Source: Thalassobacillus devorans MSP14 (GTDB lineage: Bacteria; Bacillota; Bacilli; Bacillales; Halobacillaceae). From it: a stretch of DNA of 64,000 nt. A program made the position numbers and the translations under genes. Where the stretch lies: positions 139,984 through 203,983 of the forward strand of contig NZ_KI543238.1 in NCBI RefSeq assembly GCF_000496835.1. Direction: 5' to 3'. Of this stretch, positions 49,962 through 60,160 are shown in pieces (the stretch's first letter is position 1; each line of letters opens with the position of its first letter). The notes beneath the pieces were generated by a model. The model was not told where the DNA came from. It ran no database searches and worked only from the letters and a program-made list of their open reading frames with translations.

Positions 49962-51869
49962 TTGTTAGATTTTACCGCTTTAGAGCATGACATTTATTTA
50001 TTCCACCAGGGAAACCTCCGATACAGCTACGAACTTCTCGGGGCGCATCGGGATACACAAAATGGAACCCCAGGCACCAGATTTATGGTCTGGGCCCCGA
50101 ATGCACAACAGGTCAGTGTCGTCGGCGACTTCAATGGATGGGACGGCCGGAAACACCCGATGAAGAAAATGAACGAAAATGGGATATGGCATACGTTCAT
50201 TCCTCAACTTGAACAAGGGGAAATTTATAAATATGAAATCCTCACTCCCCATGGGCATTTACAACTGAAAGCTGATCCTTACGCTTTTTCCAGTGAGTTG
50301 CGGCCGAACACTGCCTCTGTCATTTATCCTCTGGATAAATACCAATGGAATGATGATCTATGGATGAAACGTCGCGAAGAAATGAATTTCTATGAATCTC
50401 CTATATCCATCTATGAATTGCATCTAGGTTCATGGAAAAATATCGATTATGAAGTCTATTATAATTACCGCGATTATGCAGATGAAGTTATTCCCTATGT
50501 AAAAGAATTAGGATACACCCATATTGAACTGCTTCCGATAGCGGAGCATCCGTTTGACCGCTCCTGGGGTTATCAGACTACGGGATATTATGCTGTGACT
50601 TCCCGTTATGGGACACCGGATGACTTCCGTTACTTCGTCGACCAGTGCCACCAGCATGGCATCGGAGTCATCCTGGACTGGGTGCCAGGTCATTTTTGCA
50701 AAGATGCCCATGGTCTTCGCCGGTTTGATGGGGAAGCGCTCTATGAATATGAGAATTCTTTGAAAGCGGAGAAGCCGCAATGGGGAACATTGACGTTTGA
50801 CTTTGGCCGCAATGAAGTGCAGAGCTTTCTGATTTCAAATGCAATTTATTGGTTGAAGGAGTTCCACCTTGATGGCTTGCGTGTCGATGCGGTAGCAAGC
50901 ATGCTTTATCTGGATTTCGGTAAGGAAAACGATGAATGGGAAACGAATGAGCATGGAGGCAGGGAAAACCTTGAAGCGATTGCATTCATTAAAAAAATGA
51001 ACGAAGCGATTTTTGAGGAAGTACCGAATGTTTTGATGATGGCCGAGGAATCCACTTCTTATCCGCTTGTCAGCGCTCCAACATATATTGGCGGACTCGG
51101 TTTCAATTATAAATGGAACATGGGCTGGATGAACGATATGCTCCGTTATATGGAAATGGACCCCGTCCATCGGAAATATAATCACAATCTTATTACTTTT
51201 TCGTTGTTCTACGCTTTTTCCGAGAATTTCGTCTTGCCGATATCCCATGATGAAGTCGTTCATGGCAAGAAATCATTGTTGAATAAGATGCCGGGGGACT
51301 ACTGGCAGAAGTTCGCCAATTTACGGGCATTTTTGGCTTATATGTATGCCCATCCTGGTAAAAAACTGTTATTCATGGGATCAGAATTTGGGCAGTTCGA
51401 TGAATGGAAAGACATGGAGGATCTCGATTGGGAGCTGTTGGATTATGAATCCCACGCCTCATTACGGGACTATGTGAAACAGCTGCATCAATTTTATAAG
51501 GACATGCCGGCTTTATGGGAGCTGGACCACCATGAAGATGGATTCTCATGGATTGACCCTCATAATTTTGAGCAGAGTGTCATATCTTTTATACGTTGCA
51601 GCAGGACACCGAAAGACCAGCTTTTGGTGGTCTGCAATTTCACTCCGGTGGTCTATCACGACTATAAAGTCGGTGTTCCACAGCCAGGACATTATGAAGA
51701 AATATTCAATAGTGATGCGGAACATTTCGACGGTTCCGGCCAGACAAACGGCTTAAAGGCAGCATCCGTCCCAGAGCCATGGCAGGGGCAGAACCATCAT
51801 ATCAACATGACAATACCGCCGCTTGCAGTGACTTTTTGGAAACGAACCAATGGAACGAAGGGGGATTAA
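49962..51869 (+). CDS. glgB: 1,4-alpha-glucan branching enzyme GlgB
   Basis: A 635-residue GH13 enzyme that adds alpha-1,6 branches to glycogen. An N-terminal CBM48 domain (ARFMVWAPNAQQVSVVGDFN type region, about 35-120) precedes the barrel. The nucleophile is D309 in GLRVDAVASMLY, the acid/base is E362 in MMAEESTSYP, and SHDEVVHGKKSLL supplies the third acid. TTG at 49962 behind AAGGGGAGTGG matches B. subtilis length (627); the frame is open 60 bases upstream. It is the first of six forward genes. Confidence 0.95.
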   Translation: MLDFTALEHDIYLFHQGNLRYSYELLGAHRDTQNGTPGTRFMVWAPNAQQVSVVGDFNGWDGRKHPMKKMNENGIWHTFIPQLEQGEIYKYEILTPHGHLQLKADPYAFSSELRPNTASVIYPLDKYQWNDDLWMKRREEMNFYESPISIYELHLGSWKNIDYEVYYNYRDYADEVIPYVKELGYTHIELLPIAEHPFDRSWGYQTTGYYAVTSRYGTPDDFRYFVDQCHQHGIGVILDWVPGHFCKDAHGLRRFDGEALYEYENSLKAEKPQWGTLTFDFGRNEVQSFLISNAIYWLKEFHLDGLRVDAVASMLYLDFGKENDEWETNEHGGRENLEAIAFIKKMNEAIFEEVPNVLMMAEESTSYPLVSAPTYIGGLGFNYKWNMGWMNDMLRYMEMDPVHRKYNHNLITFSLFYAFSENFVLPISHDEVVHGKKSLLNKMPGDYWQKFANLRAFLAYMYAHPGKKLLFMGSEFGQFDEWKDMEDLDWELLDYESHASLRDYVKQLHQFYKDMPALWELDHHEDGFSWIDPHNFEQSVISFIRCSRTPKDQLLVVCNFTPVVYHDYKVGVPQPGHYEEIFNSDAEHFDGSGQTNGLKAASVPEPWQGQNHHINMTIPPLAVTFWKRTNGTKGD

Positions 51870-51872
51870 ATC

Positions 51873-53039
51873 ATGAAAAAAGAATGTGTAGCGATGTTAT
51901 TAGCCGGCGGCCAGGGGACCAGGCTGAAATCACTCACAAAGCAGATTGCAAAGCCTGCCGTCTATTTTGGCGGGAAATACCGAATCATTGATTTTCCATT
52001 GAGCAACTGTACCAATTCAGGGATTGATACGGTTGGAGTACTTACCCAATATGAACCATTGATTTTAAATAGTTATATAGGGATCGGAAGCGACTGGGAT
52101 CTTGATCGTAAATACGGCGGGGTTTCTGTGCTGCCGCCATATGTCCAGTCGGAAGAAGGGGGAGGCTGGTATACAGGAACCGCCAATGCTATCTACCGAA
52201 ATATCAAGTTTTTGAACCAATATAATCCCGATCATGTACTCGTTCTGTCCGGAGACCACATTTACAAAATGGATTACAGCGATATGCTTGATTACCATAA
52301 AGCGAGTGGTGCGGATGCGACCATTTCGGTGATAGAAGTACCGTGGGACGAAGCGAGCCGATTCGGCTTGATGAACACGAATGAATCAGGTGTAATCACG
52401 GAATTCGAAGAGAAACCGGAGAACCCGAAAAGTAATTTAGCCTCGATGGGGGTCTATATTTTTAGATGGGATGTCTTAAAGCGTTATTTGATCGATGATG
52501 CTGATCAGGAACATTCTTCTCATGACTTTGGAAAAGATATCATCCCGGCAATGCTGGGAGATTATAAAAAGATGATGGCCTATACGTTCGACGGTTACTG
52601 GAAAGATGTCGGGACGGTTGCAAGTTTATGGGAAGCCAATATGGATTTGCTGAAAGAAAAACCGGAACTTGAATTGAATGACTATTCGTGGCGAATCTAT
52701 TCGAAGAGTCCGAATCAGCCTCCGCAATATATCTCACATGAAGCGAACGTGCAAAATGCCCTGATCAATGAAGGATGCCGAATTCATGGGACCGTTGACC
52801 ATTCTGTCATCTTTTATGGAGTTCATGTCCAGGAAGGTTCAGTAATCCAGGACTCGGTCGTCATGCCTGAAGTTAAAATCGGAAAAGATGTAACCATCAA
52901 CCGTGCCATCATCGCAGCGGGGAGTGTCATCGAGGATGGGGCTGTCATCGGCGATCCTTCACCAGACAGCGATATCACGTTAGTAGCAGATGAAGATAGT
53001 GTATTAGCAAAAAGCTATTTAGAACAGATCATAAAATAG
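51873..53039 (+). CDS. glgC: Glucose-1-phosphate adenylyltransferase GlgC
   Basis: A 388-residue nucleotidyltransferase that makes ADP-glucose, the committed step. [20 protein letters not shown] is the nucleotide loop; [13 protein letters not shown] and [12 protein letters not shown] follow. The C-terminal left-handed beta helix (about 285-388) binds allosteric effectors. In Bacillaceae it acts with GlgD. It starts 3 bases after glgB. Confidence 0.96.
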   Translation: MKKECVAMLLAGGQGTRLKSLTKQIAKPAVYFGGKYRIIDFPLSNCTNSGIDTVGVLTQYEPLILNSYIGIGSDWDLDRKYGGVSVLPPYVQSEEGGGWYTGTANAIYRNIKFLNQYNPDHVLVLSGDHIYKMDYSDMLDYHKASGADATISVIEVPWDEASRFGLMNTNESGVITEFEEKPENPKSNLASMGVYIFRWDVLKRYLIDDADQEHSSHDFGKDIIPAMLGDYKKMMAYTFDGYWKDVGTVASLWEANMDLLKEKPELELNDYSWRIYSKSPNQPPQYISHEANVQNALINEGCRIHGTVDHSVIFYGVHVQEGSVIQDSVVMPEVKIGKDVTINRAIIAAGSVIEDGAVIGDPSPDSDITLVADEDSVLAKSYLEQIIK

Positions 53040-53053
53040 GAGGATGGTAGTCG

Positions 53054-54160
53054 ATGGACCGCATAGCAGGAATCATAAATTTAGATCATGAACAGGATGT
53101 ATTGGATGAACTCACATATTTTCGGTGCAGTGCCGCTGTTCCATTTGCCGGACGTTACCGGATGATCGATTTTACCATTTCCAATATGAGTAATTCCCGG
53201 ATCGAGTCGATTGCTGTGTTCGCCCGCAGGAAATACCGTTCATTGATGGATCATTTGGAGCAGGGCAAGGCCTGGGATTTGGACCGTAAGCGTGGGGGGC
53301 TGTTTATCCTGCCTCCGGACTGGAACGATCCGACAGACATATCAAAAGGTGATCTTCAGCATTTCCACAATAATATCGACTTTATCACACGTACGTTTGC
53401 CGACTATGTCGTTGTCTCCGGGACACAGAATATTTGCAATATAAACTTCCGCGACGTACTGGAGGAGCATAAAGCATCCGGTGCTGATGTAACCGTCGTT
53501 TATAAAAAAGTGGAAGAGTTGTACCCGGAACATAGGCGTGCCCATAAACTGACAATCGATGATGGTGGCCGGGTAACCGATATTCATAATGACCAGCGCA
53601 GTAATAATGTCTATATGGACATGTATATCCTGGAGAAGAACTATTTATATGGGATGATTGAAGACTGTATCGCTCATGGCTGTTCCCAATTTTTCCTTGA
53701 TGGGATTAAAGCGAGACTGCCGGAAATCCATATCCATGCTTATGAATATGAGGGAGCGCATGCACTGATCAATTCGGTCGAAAGTTATTACCGTCACAGT
53801 TCGAGCTTGTTAAATGGGGCTAACCATGAGGATTTATTCAAAGAGGAAGCACCTATATTCACGAAGGTGAAAAATGAGCCGCCGACAAAGTATTCCCAGG
53901 AATCCAAGGTTACGAATACCCTGGTTGCCAATGGCTGTGTCATTGAAGGACAAGTGGAGGACAGTATTTTGTTCCGTGGAGTAAAAGTGGCAAAAGGCGC
54001 AGTTATTAAAAACTCGATCATTATGCAGCGCTGTGAAATTGACAGTAATGCGATATTAGAAAATGTCATTTTAGATAAGGACTGTCGTATATCTAACAGC
54101 CGGACATTGATTGGAGTACCTGAAAAACCTTACGTCGTAGCAAAACGGGTGTCCATGTAA
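53054..54160 (+). CDS. glgD: GlgC-like subunit GlgD
   Basis: A 368-residue relative of GlgC. The glycine-rich nucleotide loop of GlgC is replaced by IINLDHEQDVLDELTYFRCS, as in other GlgD proteins, so it is expected to be non-catalytic or poorly active alone and to stimulate GlgC as a regulatory subunit. The rest of the fold is conserved (AVPFAGRYRMIDFTISNMSN; the beta helix ending IVTLIGVPE-like in the C terminus). It is 14 bases after glgC and is followed by a terminator. Confidence 0.95.
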   Translation: MDRIAGIINLDHEQDVLDELTYFRCSAAVPFAGRYRMIDFTISNMSNSRIESIAVFARRKYRSLMDHLEQGKAWDLDRKRGGLFILPPDWNDPTDISKGDLQHFHNNIDFITRTFADYVVVSGTQNICNINFRDVLEEHKASGADVTVVYKKVEELYPEHRRAHKLTIDDGGRVTDIHNDQRSNNVYMDMYILEKNYLYGMIEDCIAHGCSQFFLDGIKARLPEIHIHAYEYEGAHALINSVESYYRHSSSLLNGANHEDLFKEEAPIFTKVKNEPPTKYSQESKVTNTLVANGCVIEGQVEDSILFRGVKVAKGAVIKNSIIMQRCEIDSNAILENVILDKDCRISNSRTLIGVPEKPYVVAKRVSM

Positions 54161-54161
54161 G

Positions 54162-54187
54162 AGATTGCCATTCACGGCAATCTTTTT
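54162..54187 (+). terminator. Intrinsic terminator between glgD and glgA
   Basis: AGATTGCC and GGCAATCT form a perfect 8-base stem around ATTCAC, followed by T5. It begins two bases after the glgD stop. No clear new promoter is visible before glgA, so it probably acts as a partial terminator within the operon. Confidence 0.85.
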
Positions 54188-54235
54188 CCACTTCATACAT
54201 GTGATGAAATTAACAGGTAAAAGGAGTGAACAAAA

Positions 54236-55666
54236 ATGAAAATATTGATGGCAGGATCGGAATGCACCCCTTTCATTAAAACAGGCGGACTTGCAGATGT
54301 GTTAGGTTCACTTCCGAGTGCACTGCAGGAGCAGGGGGAGGACGTTCGTATCGTCCTCCCGAAATACCAGGAAATCAAGGAAGAATGGAAAGCACAAATG
54401 AATCCTTTGCTGGAATTGAACGTTACACTCGGATGGCGTAATCAGTATGCAGGCATTGAATACATCGAACATAATGGTGTAACTGTCTACTTTATCGATA
54501 ATGAATATTATTTCAAGCGGTCGAATTTGTATGGTTACGGAGATGAAGCGGAACGGTTCGTATTTTTTAACCGTGCCGTGATGGAAATGATCAAAGCACT
54601 GGACTGGACACCTGATGTCATCCACTGCCATGACTGGCAGAGCGGTCTGATCCCTGTCTTTCTCCACACCCATTATAAGGATCATCCAATCTTTGAAAGT
54701 ATGAAAACAGTATTTACGATTCATAATCTGAAATACCAGGGGATATTTTCGGATGCGGTTTTATATGACTTAATGGAGCTGGATGAGCGTCTGATGACAC
54801 CGGAAGGGCTCGAGTTTTTCGGGGACATCAACTTCATGAAAGGAGCATTGAATTTTGCTGACCGTATTACAACTGTCAGTGAAACTTATGCAAAAGAGAT
54901 TCAAACGCCTTATTATGGGGAAAACCTAGATGGAGTATTACGGAGCAAGTCTGATCGAATGGCCGGGATAGTTAATGGCATCAACATGAAAGATTATGAT
55001 CCGATGAATGATGAAGCACTTGCTTTCCCTTACCGGAGTTCTCTGACGAAAAAATGCCATAATAAACTATGGCTGCAAAAAGAACTGGGCATTCCGGTGA
55101 GAAGTGATGTACCGGTGATCAGCATCGTATCCAGGCTTGTCGAGCAAAAAGGGTTCGATTTGATTGCCCGTGTGATTGATGAATTGCTGGATACCGAAGA
55201 TGTTCAACTGGTCGTGCTGGGTACTGGGGAATATGATTATGAACAAATGTTTGAATGGGCGCAATCGAAGTATCCAACGAAGATGTCCGCGAATATCTTA
55301 TTCAGTGAATCATTCTCCCGTCAGGTATACGCGGCGAGTGACATGTTCCTGATGCCGTCGCGGTTTGAACCATGCGGCATTGGCCAATTGATCGCTCTTC
55401 GTTATCTGGCTGTCCCAATTGTCCGGGAAACAGGTGGTCTTGCTGATACGGTCCAGCCGTACAATGAACAGACAGGGGAAGGGAATGGCTTCACATTTGC
55501 TAATTATAATGCCCATGACATGCTGTTTACTATCCGTCGGGCACTGGAATATTACCAGGATAAAGAGCTGTGGAACCCCCTCATAAAAAATATTACTAAA
55601 AGTCAATTTCCATGGAAGTATTCTGCACGCCGGTATCGCGAGGTGTATGCGCAGGCAATGGAATAG
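54236..55666 (+). CDS. glgA: Glycogen synthase GlgA
   Basis: A 476-residue GT5 glycosyltransferase that lengthens glycogen from ADP-glucose. The ADP-glucose motif KTGGL is at residues 15-19 (CTPFIKTGGLADVLGSLP). Near the C terminus LMPSRFEPCGIGQLIALRY holds the catalytic-face Glu. AAAAGGAGTG precedes the ATG. It is 75 bases after glgD, with the terminator between. Confidence 0.96.
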   Translation: MKILMAGSECTPFIKTGGLADVLGSLPSALQEQGEDVRIVLPKYQEIKEEWKAQMNPLLELNVTLGWRNQYAGIEYIEHNGVTVYFIDNEYYFKRSNLYGYGDEAERFVFFNRAVMEMIKALDWTPDVIHCHDWQSGLIPVFLHTHYKDHPIFESMKTVFTIHNLKYQGIFSDAVLYDLMELDERLMTPEGLEFFGDINFMKGALNFADRITTVSETYAKEIQTPYYGENLDGVLRSKSDRMAGIVNGINMKDYDPMNDEALAFPYRSSLTKKCHNKLWLQKELGIPVRSDVPVISIVSRLVEQKGFDLIARVIDELLDTEDVQLVVLGTGEYDYEQMFEWAQSKYPTKMSANILFSESFSRQVYAASDMFLMPSRFEPCGIGQLIALRYLAVPIVRETGGLADTVQPYNEQTGEGNGFTFANYNAHDMLFTIRRALEYYQDKELWNPLIKNITKSQFPWKYSARRYREVYAQAME

Positions 55667-55693
55667 GGCAGGACGAATTGGAGGAAACCGTAA

Positions 55694-58132
55694 ATGTTCA
55701 GCGACAAAGAGGAATTTAAGCAGGCATTTTCCCAGAAGCTCGAAGCTAAGCTCGGCAAAACAGTTGAAACCGCTACAGAGGTTGATGCATATAGGGCTCT
55801 TGGTTCGCTGTTGCGTGAAAGAATCGGAAAAAAATGGCTGGAGACGAATCAGCGCTATGAACAAGAAAAGGAAAAGCAAGTCTACTATTTTTCGATGGAA
55901 TTTCTGATTGGCAGGTTGATGGGGAATAATCTATTGAACATGCAAATCATTGATGTCGTGGCGGGAGGATTGAAAGACTTAGGGTTTGATCTGGATAGAT
56001 TGGAGGAAGAAGAAAACGATGCAGGACTTGGTAACGGGGGGCTGGGAAGGCTTGCTGCCTGCTTTCTGGATTCCCTCGCCTCGTTAGGTCTTGCTGGGCA
56101 TGGCTATGGCATCCGCTATAAATATGGGATGTTCGATCAGCAGATCATCGATGGCAACCAGGTTGAATTCCCGGATTTATGGCTTTCCCGTGAATTTGTC
56201 TGGGAGGTCCGTCGCCCGGAAGAAACGGTAGAAGTCCGATTCGGCGGCCATGTATCATCGAGTGAGGATGAGGATGGCAACCTTAATTTTGACCATCATA
56301 ATTACGAGCAGGTCCAGGCGGTCCCCTACGATGTCCCTGTTGTAGGCTATAACAGGGATACCGTAAACACGCTGCGGCTCTGGTCCGTAGAAGCGAATCT
56401 GGATGATACGATCAAAAAAGCGTCACGACTGAATGAGTTTGGCAACTTCCTCGGACATAAACGCTCGCTTGAAGCGATTTCGGAATTTTTATACCCGGAT
56501 GACTCTCATGAAGAAGGAAAGCGACTGCGCTTGAAGCAGGAATACTTTTTAGTATCCGCAGGGGTACAGAGCGCTGTTCGCTCCTTTGAAAAATTGGGAT
56601 TGCCCTGGTCTTCTTTTCCCGGAAAAGTAGCGCTTCATATTAATGACACACATCCGGCGATGGTAATCCCGGAGCTGATGCGCGTATTGATGGATGAAAA
56701 GCAGCTGGGATGGAAAGCAGCCTGGGACATCACGCAAGCCTCGGTTTCCTACACCAACCATACCACACTCAGTGAAGCGCTGGAGTCATGGCCGGTGGAT
56801 ATGGTCCGTCAGTTGCTGCCGAGAATCTTTATGATTGTGGATGAAATCAACGAACGGTTCTGCCAATCGTTATGGGAAAAGTACCCGGGAGAATTCGACC
56901 GCATCGCAGAACTTGCTATCATTGCCGATGGCCAGGTAAAAATGGCACATTTATCGATTGTCGGCAGCCATAGTATCAATGGCGTTGCCAGGCTGCACAC
57001 GGAGATCCTGAAAAAGCGGGAAATGAAAATTTTTTACGATACCTTTCCTGAGCGGTTCAACAACAAGACGAACGGGATTACTCACAGGCGTTGGCTGATG
57101 CATGCCAATAAGCCGCTTGCCGGACTCATTACAGAAACGATCGGTGAAAGCTGGATAAATGAACCTGAACGACTGACAGATCTCCTAGATCATCAGAATG
57201 ACGCAGCTGTATTAGATCGTTTAGGCGAAATCAAGCAGGAGAACAAAGAAAAACTGGCTTCCTGGGTATATGAAACGAAAGGAATCTCACTCGATCCACA
57301 CTCCATTTTTGATGTTCACATTAAGCGTCTCCATGGGTATAAGCGCCAGCTCCTGAATGCGCTGCATATCATGCATCTGTATAATAAAATTAAGACAGAC
57401 CCAACGCTGGATATGGCACCGAGAACGTTCTTTTTCGGAGCGAAAGCAGCACAGGGTTACCACTATGCCAAAAAAATCATTAAGTTGATCAATACAATTG
57501 CCGATGTGGTGAATAATGACCCGGTAGTAAGTGACAAGCTTAAAGTTGTTTTTTTGGAGAATTATTCCGTTTCCCTTGCGGAAAGAATCATCCCGGCAGC
57601 CAATATCAGTGAACAGATTTCCACTGCCAGTAAGGAAGCTTCCGGCACCGGAAACATGAAACTTATGATGAATGGGGCGTTGACGCTAGGAACGTTGGAC
57701 GGTGCCAATGTGGAAATCCATGAGCTTGTGGGCGATGACAATATTTACACGTTCGGCTTAAGCTCCGAAGAAGTTTTAGAATATTATCGCTCAGGAGGAT
57801 ATTCTTCCAGGCAGGTTTACGACATGGAGAAAGATGTTCGACTCACAGTCGATCAGCTGATTCATTACAGTCCTTTTTCAAAAGGAGATACAGAGTTTCA
57901 GGAAATCTATGACTCGCTCGTTCATCATAACGATGAGTTTTTCGTTCTGAAAGATTTCGCAGCTTATGCCTCGGCCCAGCAGCAGATTGATTTGGATTAC
58001 CAGCAGAGAGTGGGATGGAGCAGAAAAAGTCTGATTAATATTGCACATTCCGGCAAATTTTCCAGTGACAGGACCATACAGGAATATGCTTCAGATATCT
58101 GGCGCATTGCCCCTGTGAATATGTTCAAATGA
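55694..58132 (+). CDS. glgP: Glycogen phosphorylase GlgP
   Basis: An 812-residue GT35 phosphorylase that releases glucose-1-phosphate from glycogen ends. The pyridoxal-phosphate lysine is K656 in EASGTGNMKLMMNGAL. VYYFSMEFLIGRLMGNNLLN and ENDAGLGNGGLGRLAACFLD are the N-terminal signatures. Glycogen synthesis and breakdown genes share one operon as in B. subtilis. It starts 27 bases after glgA behind TTGGAGG. Confidence 0.96.
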   Translation: MFSDKEEFKQAFSQKLEAKLGKTVETATEVDAYRALGSLLRERIGKKWLETNQRYEQEKEKQVYYFSMEFLIGRLMGNNLLNMQIIDVVAGGLKDLGFDLDRLEEEENDAGLGNGGLGRLAACFLDSLASLGLAGHGYGIRYKYGMFDQQIIDGNQVEFPDLWLSREFVWEVRRPEETVEVRFGGHVSSSEDEDGNLNFDHHNYEQVQAVPYDVPVVGYNRDTVNTLRLWSVEANLDDTIKKASRLNEFGNFLGHKRSLEAISEFLYPDDSHEEGKRLRLKQEYFLVSAGVQSAVRSFEKLGLPWSSFPGKVALHINDTHPAMVIPELMRVLMDEKQLGWKAAWDITQASVSYTNHTTLSEALESWPVDMVRQLLPRIFMIVDEINERFCQSLWEKYPGEFDRIAELAIIADGQVKMAHLSIVGSHSINGVARLHTEILKKREMKIFYDTFPERFNNKTNGITHRRWLMHANKPLAGLITETIGESWINEPERLTDLLDHQNDAAVLDRLGEIKQENKEKLASWVYETKGISLDPHSIFDVHIKRLHGYKRQLLNALHIMHLYNKIKTDPTLDMAPRTFFFGAKAAQGYHYAKKIIKLINTIADVVNNDPVVSDKLKVVFLENYSVSLAERIIPAANISEQISTASKEASGTGNMKLMMNGALTLGTLDGANVEIHELVGDDNIYTFGLSSEEVLEYYRSGGYSSRQVYDMEKDVRLTVDQLIHYSPFSKGDTEFQEIYDSLVHHNDEFFVLKDFAAYASAQQQIDLDYQQRVGWSRKSLINIAHSGKFSSDRTIQEYASDIWRIAPVNMFK

Positions 58133-58155
58133 TTTAGAATGAAGGAGGACGTAGT

Positions 58156-60075
58156 ATGAAATCAAATGACGTATATCATAACAGCTTTAAAACACAATAT
58201 CGCGAGCCTTTCGGTGCTGCACCGAAAGGCTCGAATATCACACTCACCATCGATATCCATAACCGCTACCGTATTTCAAGCGTCATCCTTCATTATATAT
58301 TGGATAAAACGGACGAAGAACGGACGCAGGAGATGGATATTTATGCAGAGCAGCATCAGTTTTCCGGCTATGAGACCCGAATAAAAATGCCGGATGACCC
58401 ACAGTTGGTCTGGTATTATTTTGAAATTCAGCTGGAGGATGGGAAGTTCTTTTATGGACGCCGGAACATTGAAGAAAGCGGCGACGGAGTAGTTTACGAT
58501 CATGTGCCACCATCCTGGCAGATTACTGTCTATGATTCGGATTACGAAACCCCGGAGTGGTGGAAGCATGGGACCATCTATCAAATCTTCCCTGACCGTT
58601 TCCATGCGGCAGGTGAACGTGAACTTGCCAAAGCCCCGAAGACAAGTTTGATGCACAGCCACTGGGAAAATGACCCGATTTATATCCGGGATGAAAATGG
58701 TGCGGTCGTCCGGTGGGATTTTTTCGCTGGGAACATCCGGGGGATTATCGAGAAACTTGACTATATAGCATCACTCGGTGTCACGGTGATTTATCTGAAT
58801 CCTGTTTTTGAGGCGGAAAGCAACCACCGTTATGATACCGGCGACTATCATAAGGTCGACCAGCTGCTCGGGAGCAATGAAGATTTGGCAGAGCTTGTCC
58901 GAAAGGCAAAGGAGAGAGGAATTGAAATAATGCTCGATGGGGTCTTCAACCATACCGGAAGCAACAGCATCTATTTCAATCAGCGTGAGCAGTATGATTC
59001 ACTCGGAGCCTATCAGTCGAAAGAATCGCCGTATTATTCCTGGTACATTTTCCATAACCACCCTGATGAATACGAATCATGGTGGGGCGTCGGGACCCTC
59101 CCGACCGTGAATAAAGAAGATAAAAGCTACCAGAACTTTTTAATTCATGATGAAGATAGTGTCCTGAAGCACTGGCAAAGGCATGGACTAAAGCATTGGC
59201 GTCTTGATGTAGCAGATGAATTGACCGATGACTTGATCAGGCAAATCTATCAGCAGTTGAAAAAAGAAGATGAATCCAGTGTTTTGCTGGGAGAAGTATG
59301 GGAAGATGCTACCACAAAAATCGGCCATGGCAAACGAAGAGATTACTTCCTCGGCGGTGTATTGGATTCGGTCATGAATTATCCGCTCCGGGGGCTTATG
59401 CTGGCGTTCATGAGCGGTGATGTTGATGCTCATGATGTCGAACGGCGTTTGCTGACCTTAAGTGAACATTATCCGAAGCACTACTTTTATGCTTTGATGA
59501 ACATGTTATCCAGTCATGACGTGGAACGTATCAAGACGATGCTCGACCTGTTTTTACCGGAAGACATGGAAGCAGACGACAAAGCGATTATCGTTGATGC
59601 CCAGGTAAGAGCGCTCAGTTTGTGGCTTTATACTTTTCCCGGCGTACCATCGCTCTATTACGGAGATGAAGCAGGCTTGACCGGCGGCGGTGACCCGGAT
59701 AACCGGAAGTCGTTCCCATGGGGCAGGGAGGATGATAGTCTCGTAGAATGGTATGCAATGATCGGGAAGTGGCGCCGCGAACATCCGGCATTACGGACCG
59801 GATGCTGGAAATCTCACTCCCTTCATCATGACGTCTATTCCTTTGAACGGTGGATTGAAAATGGCGTCGATAACTTTGGCGGTAGTGCGAACGATGAACA
59901 TATGCTCTATCTGTTCAACCGTCATATCCATGAGAATCGGGAAGTGACCCTGATGGTGAGAAAAGGTAAGTGGCAGCATATGGAAAACAAAAAGCGTATA
60001 TTCCAAGCGAAAGACGGAGAACTTTCCATTACGCTCGGTCCCTCTGAGAGTATGCTGCTTCGGCATATGCATTGA
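58156..60075 (+). CDS. GH13 alpha-glycosidase (neopullulanase/cyclomaltodextrinase type)
   Basis: A 639-residue intracellular GH13 enzyme (no signal peptide). An N-terminal domain of about 125 residues precedes the barrel that starts near WWKHGTIYQIFPDRF. Catalytic residues are D351 in KHWRLDVADEL, E380 in LLGEVWED and D455 in MLSSHDVERI. The N-terminal domain and the MLDGVFNHTGSNS region fit the neopullulanase/cyclomaltodextrinase group. It sits where B. subtilis has amyX (pullulanase), so it may trim or debranch glycogen together with GlgP. Exact specificity is unknown. Confidence 0.88.
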   Translation: MKSNDVYHNSFKTQYREPFGAAPKGSNITLTIDIHNRYRISSVILHYILDKTDEERTQEMDIYAEQHQFSGYETRIKMPDDPQLVWYYFEIQLEDGKFFYGRRNIEESGDGVVYDHVPPSWQITVYDSDYETPEWWKHGTIYQIFPDRFHAAGERELAKAPKTSLMHSHWENDPIYIRDENGAVVRWDFFAGNIRGIIEKLDYIASLGVTVIYLNPVFEAESNHRYDTGDYHKVDQLLGSNEDLAELVRKAKERGIEIMLDGVFNHTGSNSIYFNQREQYDSLGAYQSKESPYYSWYIFHNHPDEYESWWGVGTLPTVNKEDKSYQNFLIHDEDSVLKHWQRHGLKHWRLDVADELTDDLIRQIYQQLKKEDESSVLLGEVWEDATTKIGHGKRRDYFLGGVLDSVMNYPLRGLMLAFMSGDVDAHDVERRLLTLSEHYPKHYFYALMNMLSSHDVERIKTMLDLFLPEDMEADDKAIIVDAQVRALSLWLYTFPGVPSLYYGDEAGLTGGGDPDNRKSFPWGREDDSLVEWYAMIGKWRREHPALRTGCWKSHSLHHDVYSFERWIENGVDNFGGSANDEHMLYLFNRHIHENREVTLMVRKGKWQHMENKKRIFQAKDGELSITLGPSESMLLRHMH

Positions 60076-60080
60076 TGAAG

Positions 60081-60128
60081 AAAAAAAGATCCGTTAAGCT
60101 CTTCTTTGAGTTTAACGGATCTTTTTTT
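60081..60128. terminator. Glycogen operon terminator
   Basis: AAAAAAAGATCCGTTAA pairs with TTTAACGGATCTTTTTTT around a 13-base loop. Also suited to stop the converging lipoprotein gene. Confidence 0.94.
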
Positions 60129-60160
60129 ATGCTTGCCAGATGCTACTCCATTTAAGCAGA

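Noticed and set aside
53054-54160. glgD as a broken glgC
   Set aside because: The missing GlgC nucleotide loop is normal for GlgD, and the frame is intact with its own binding site.
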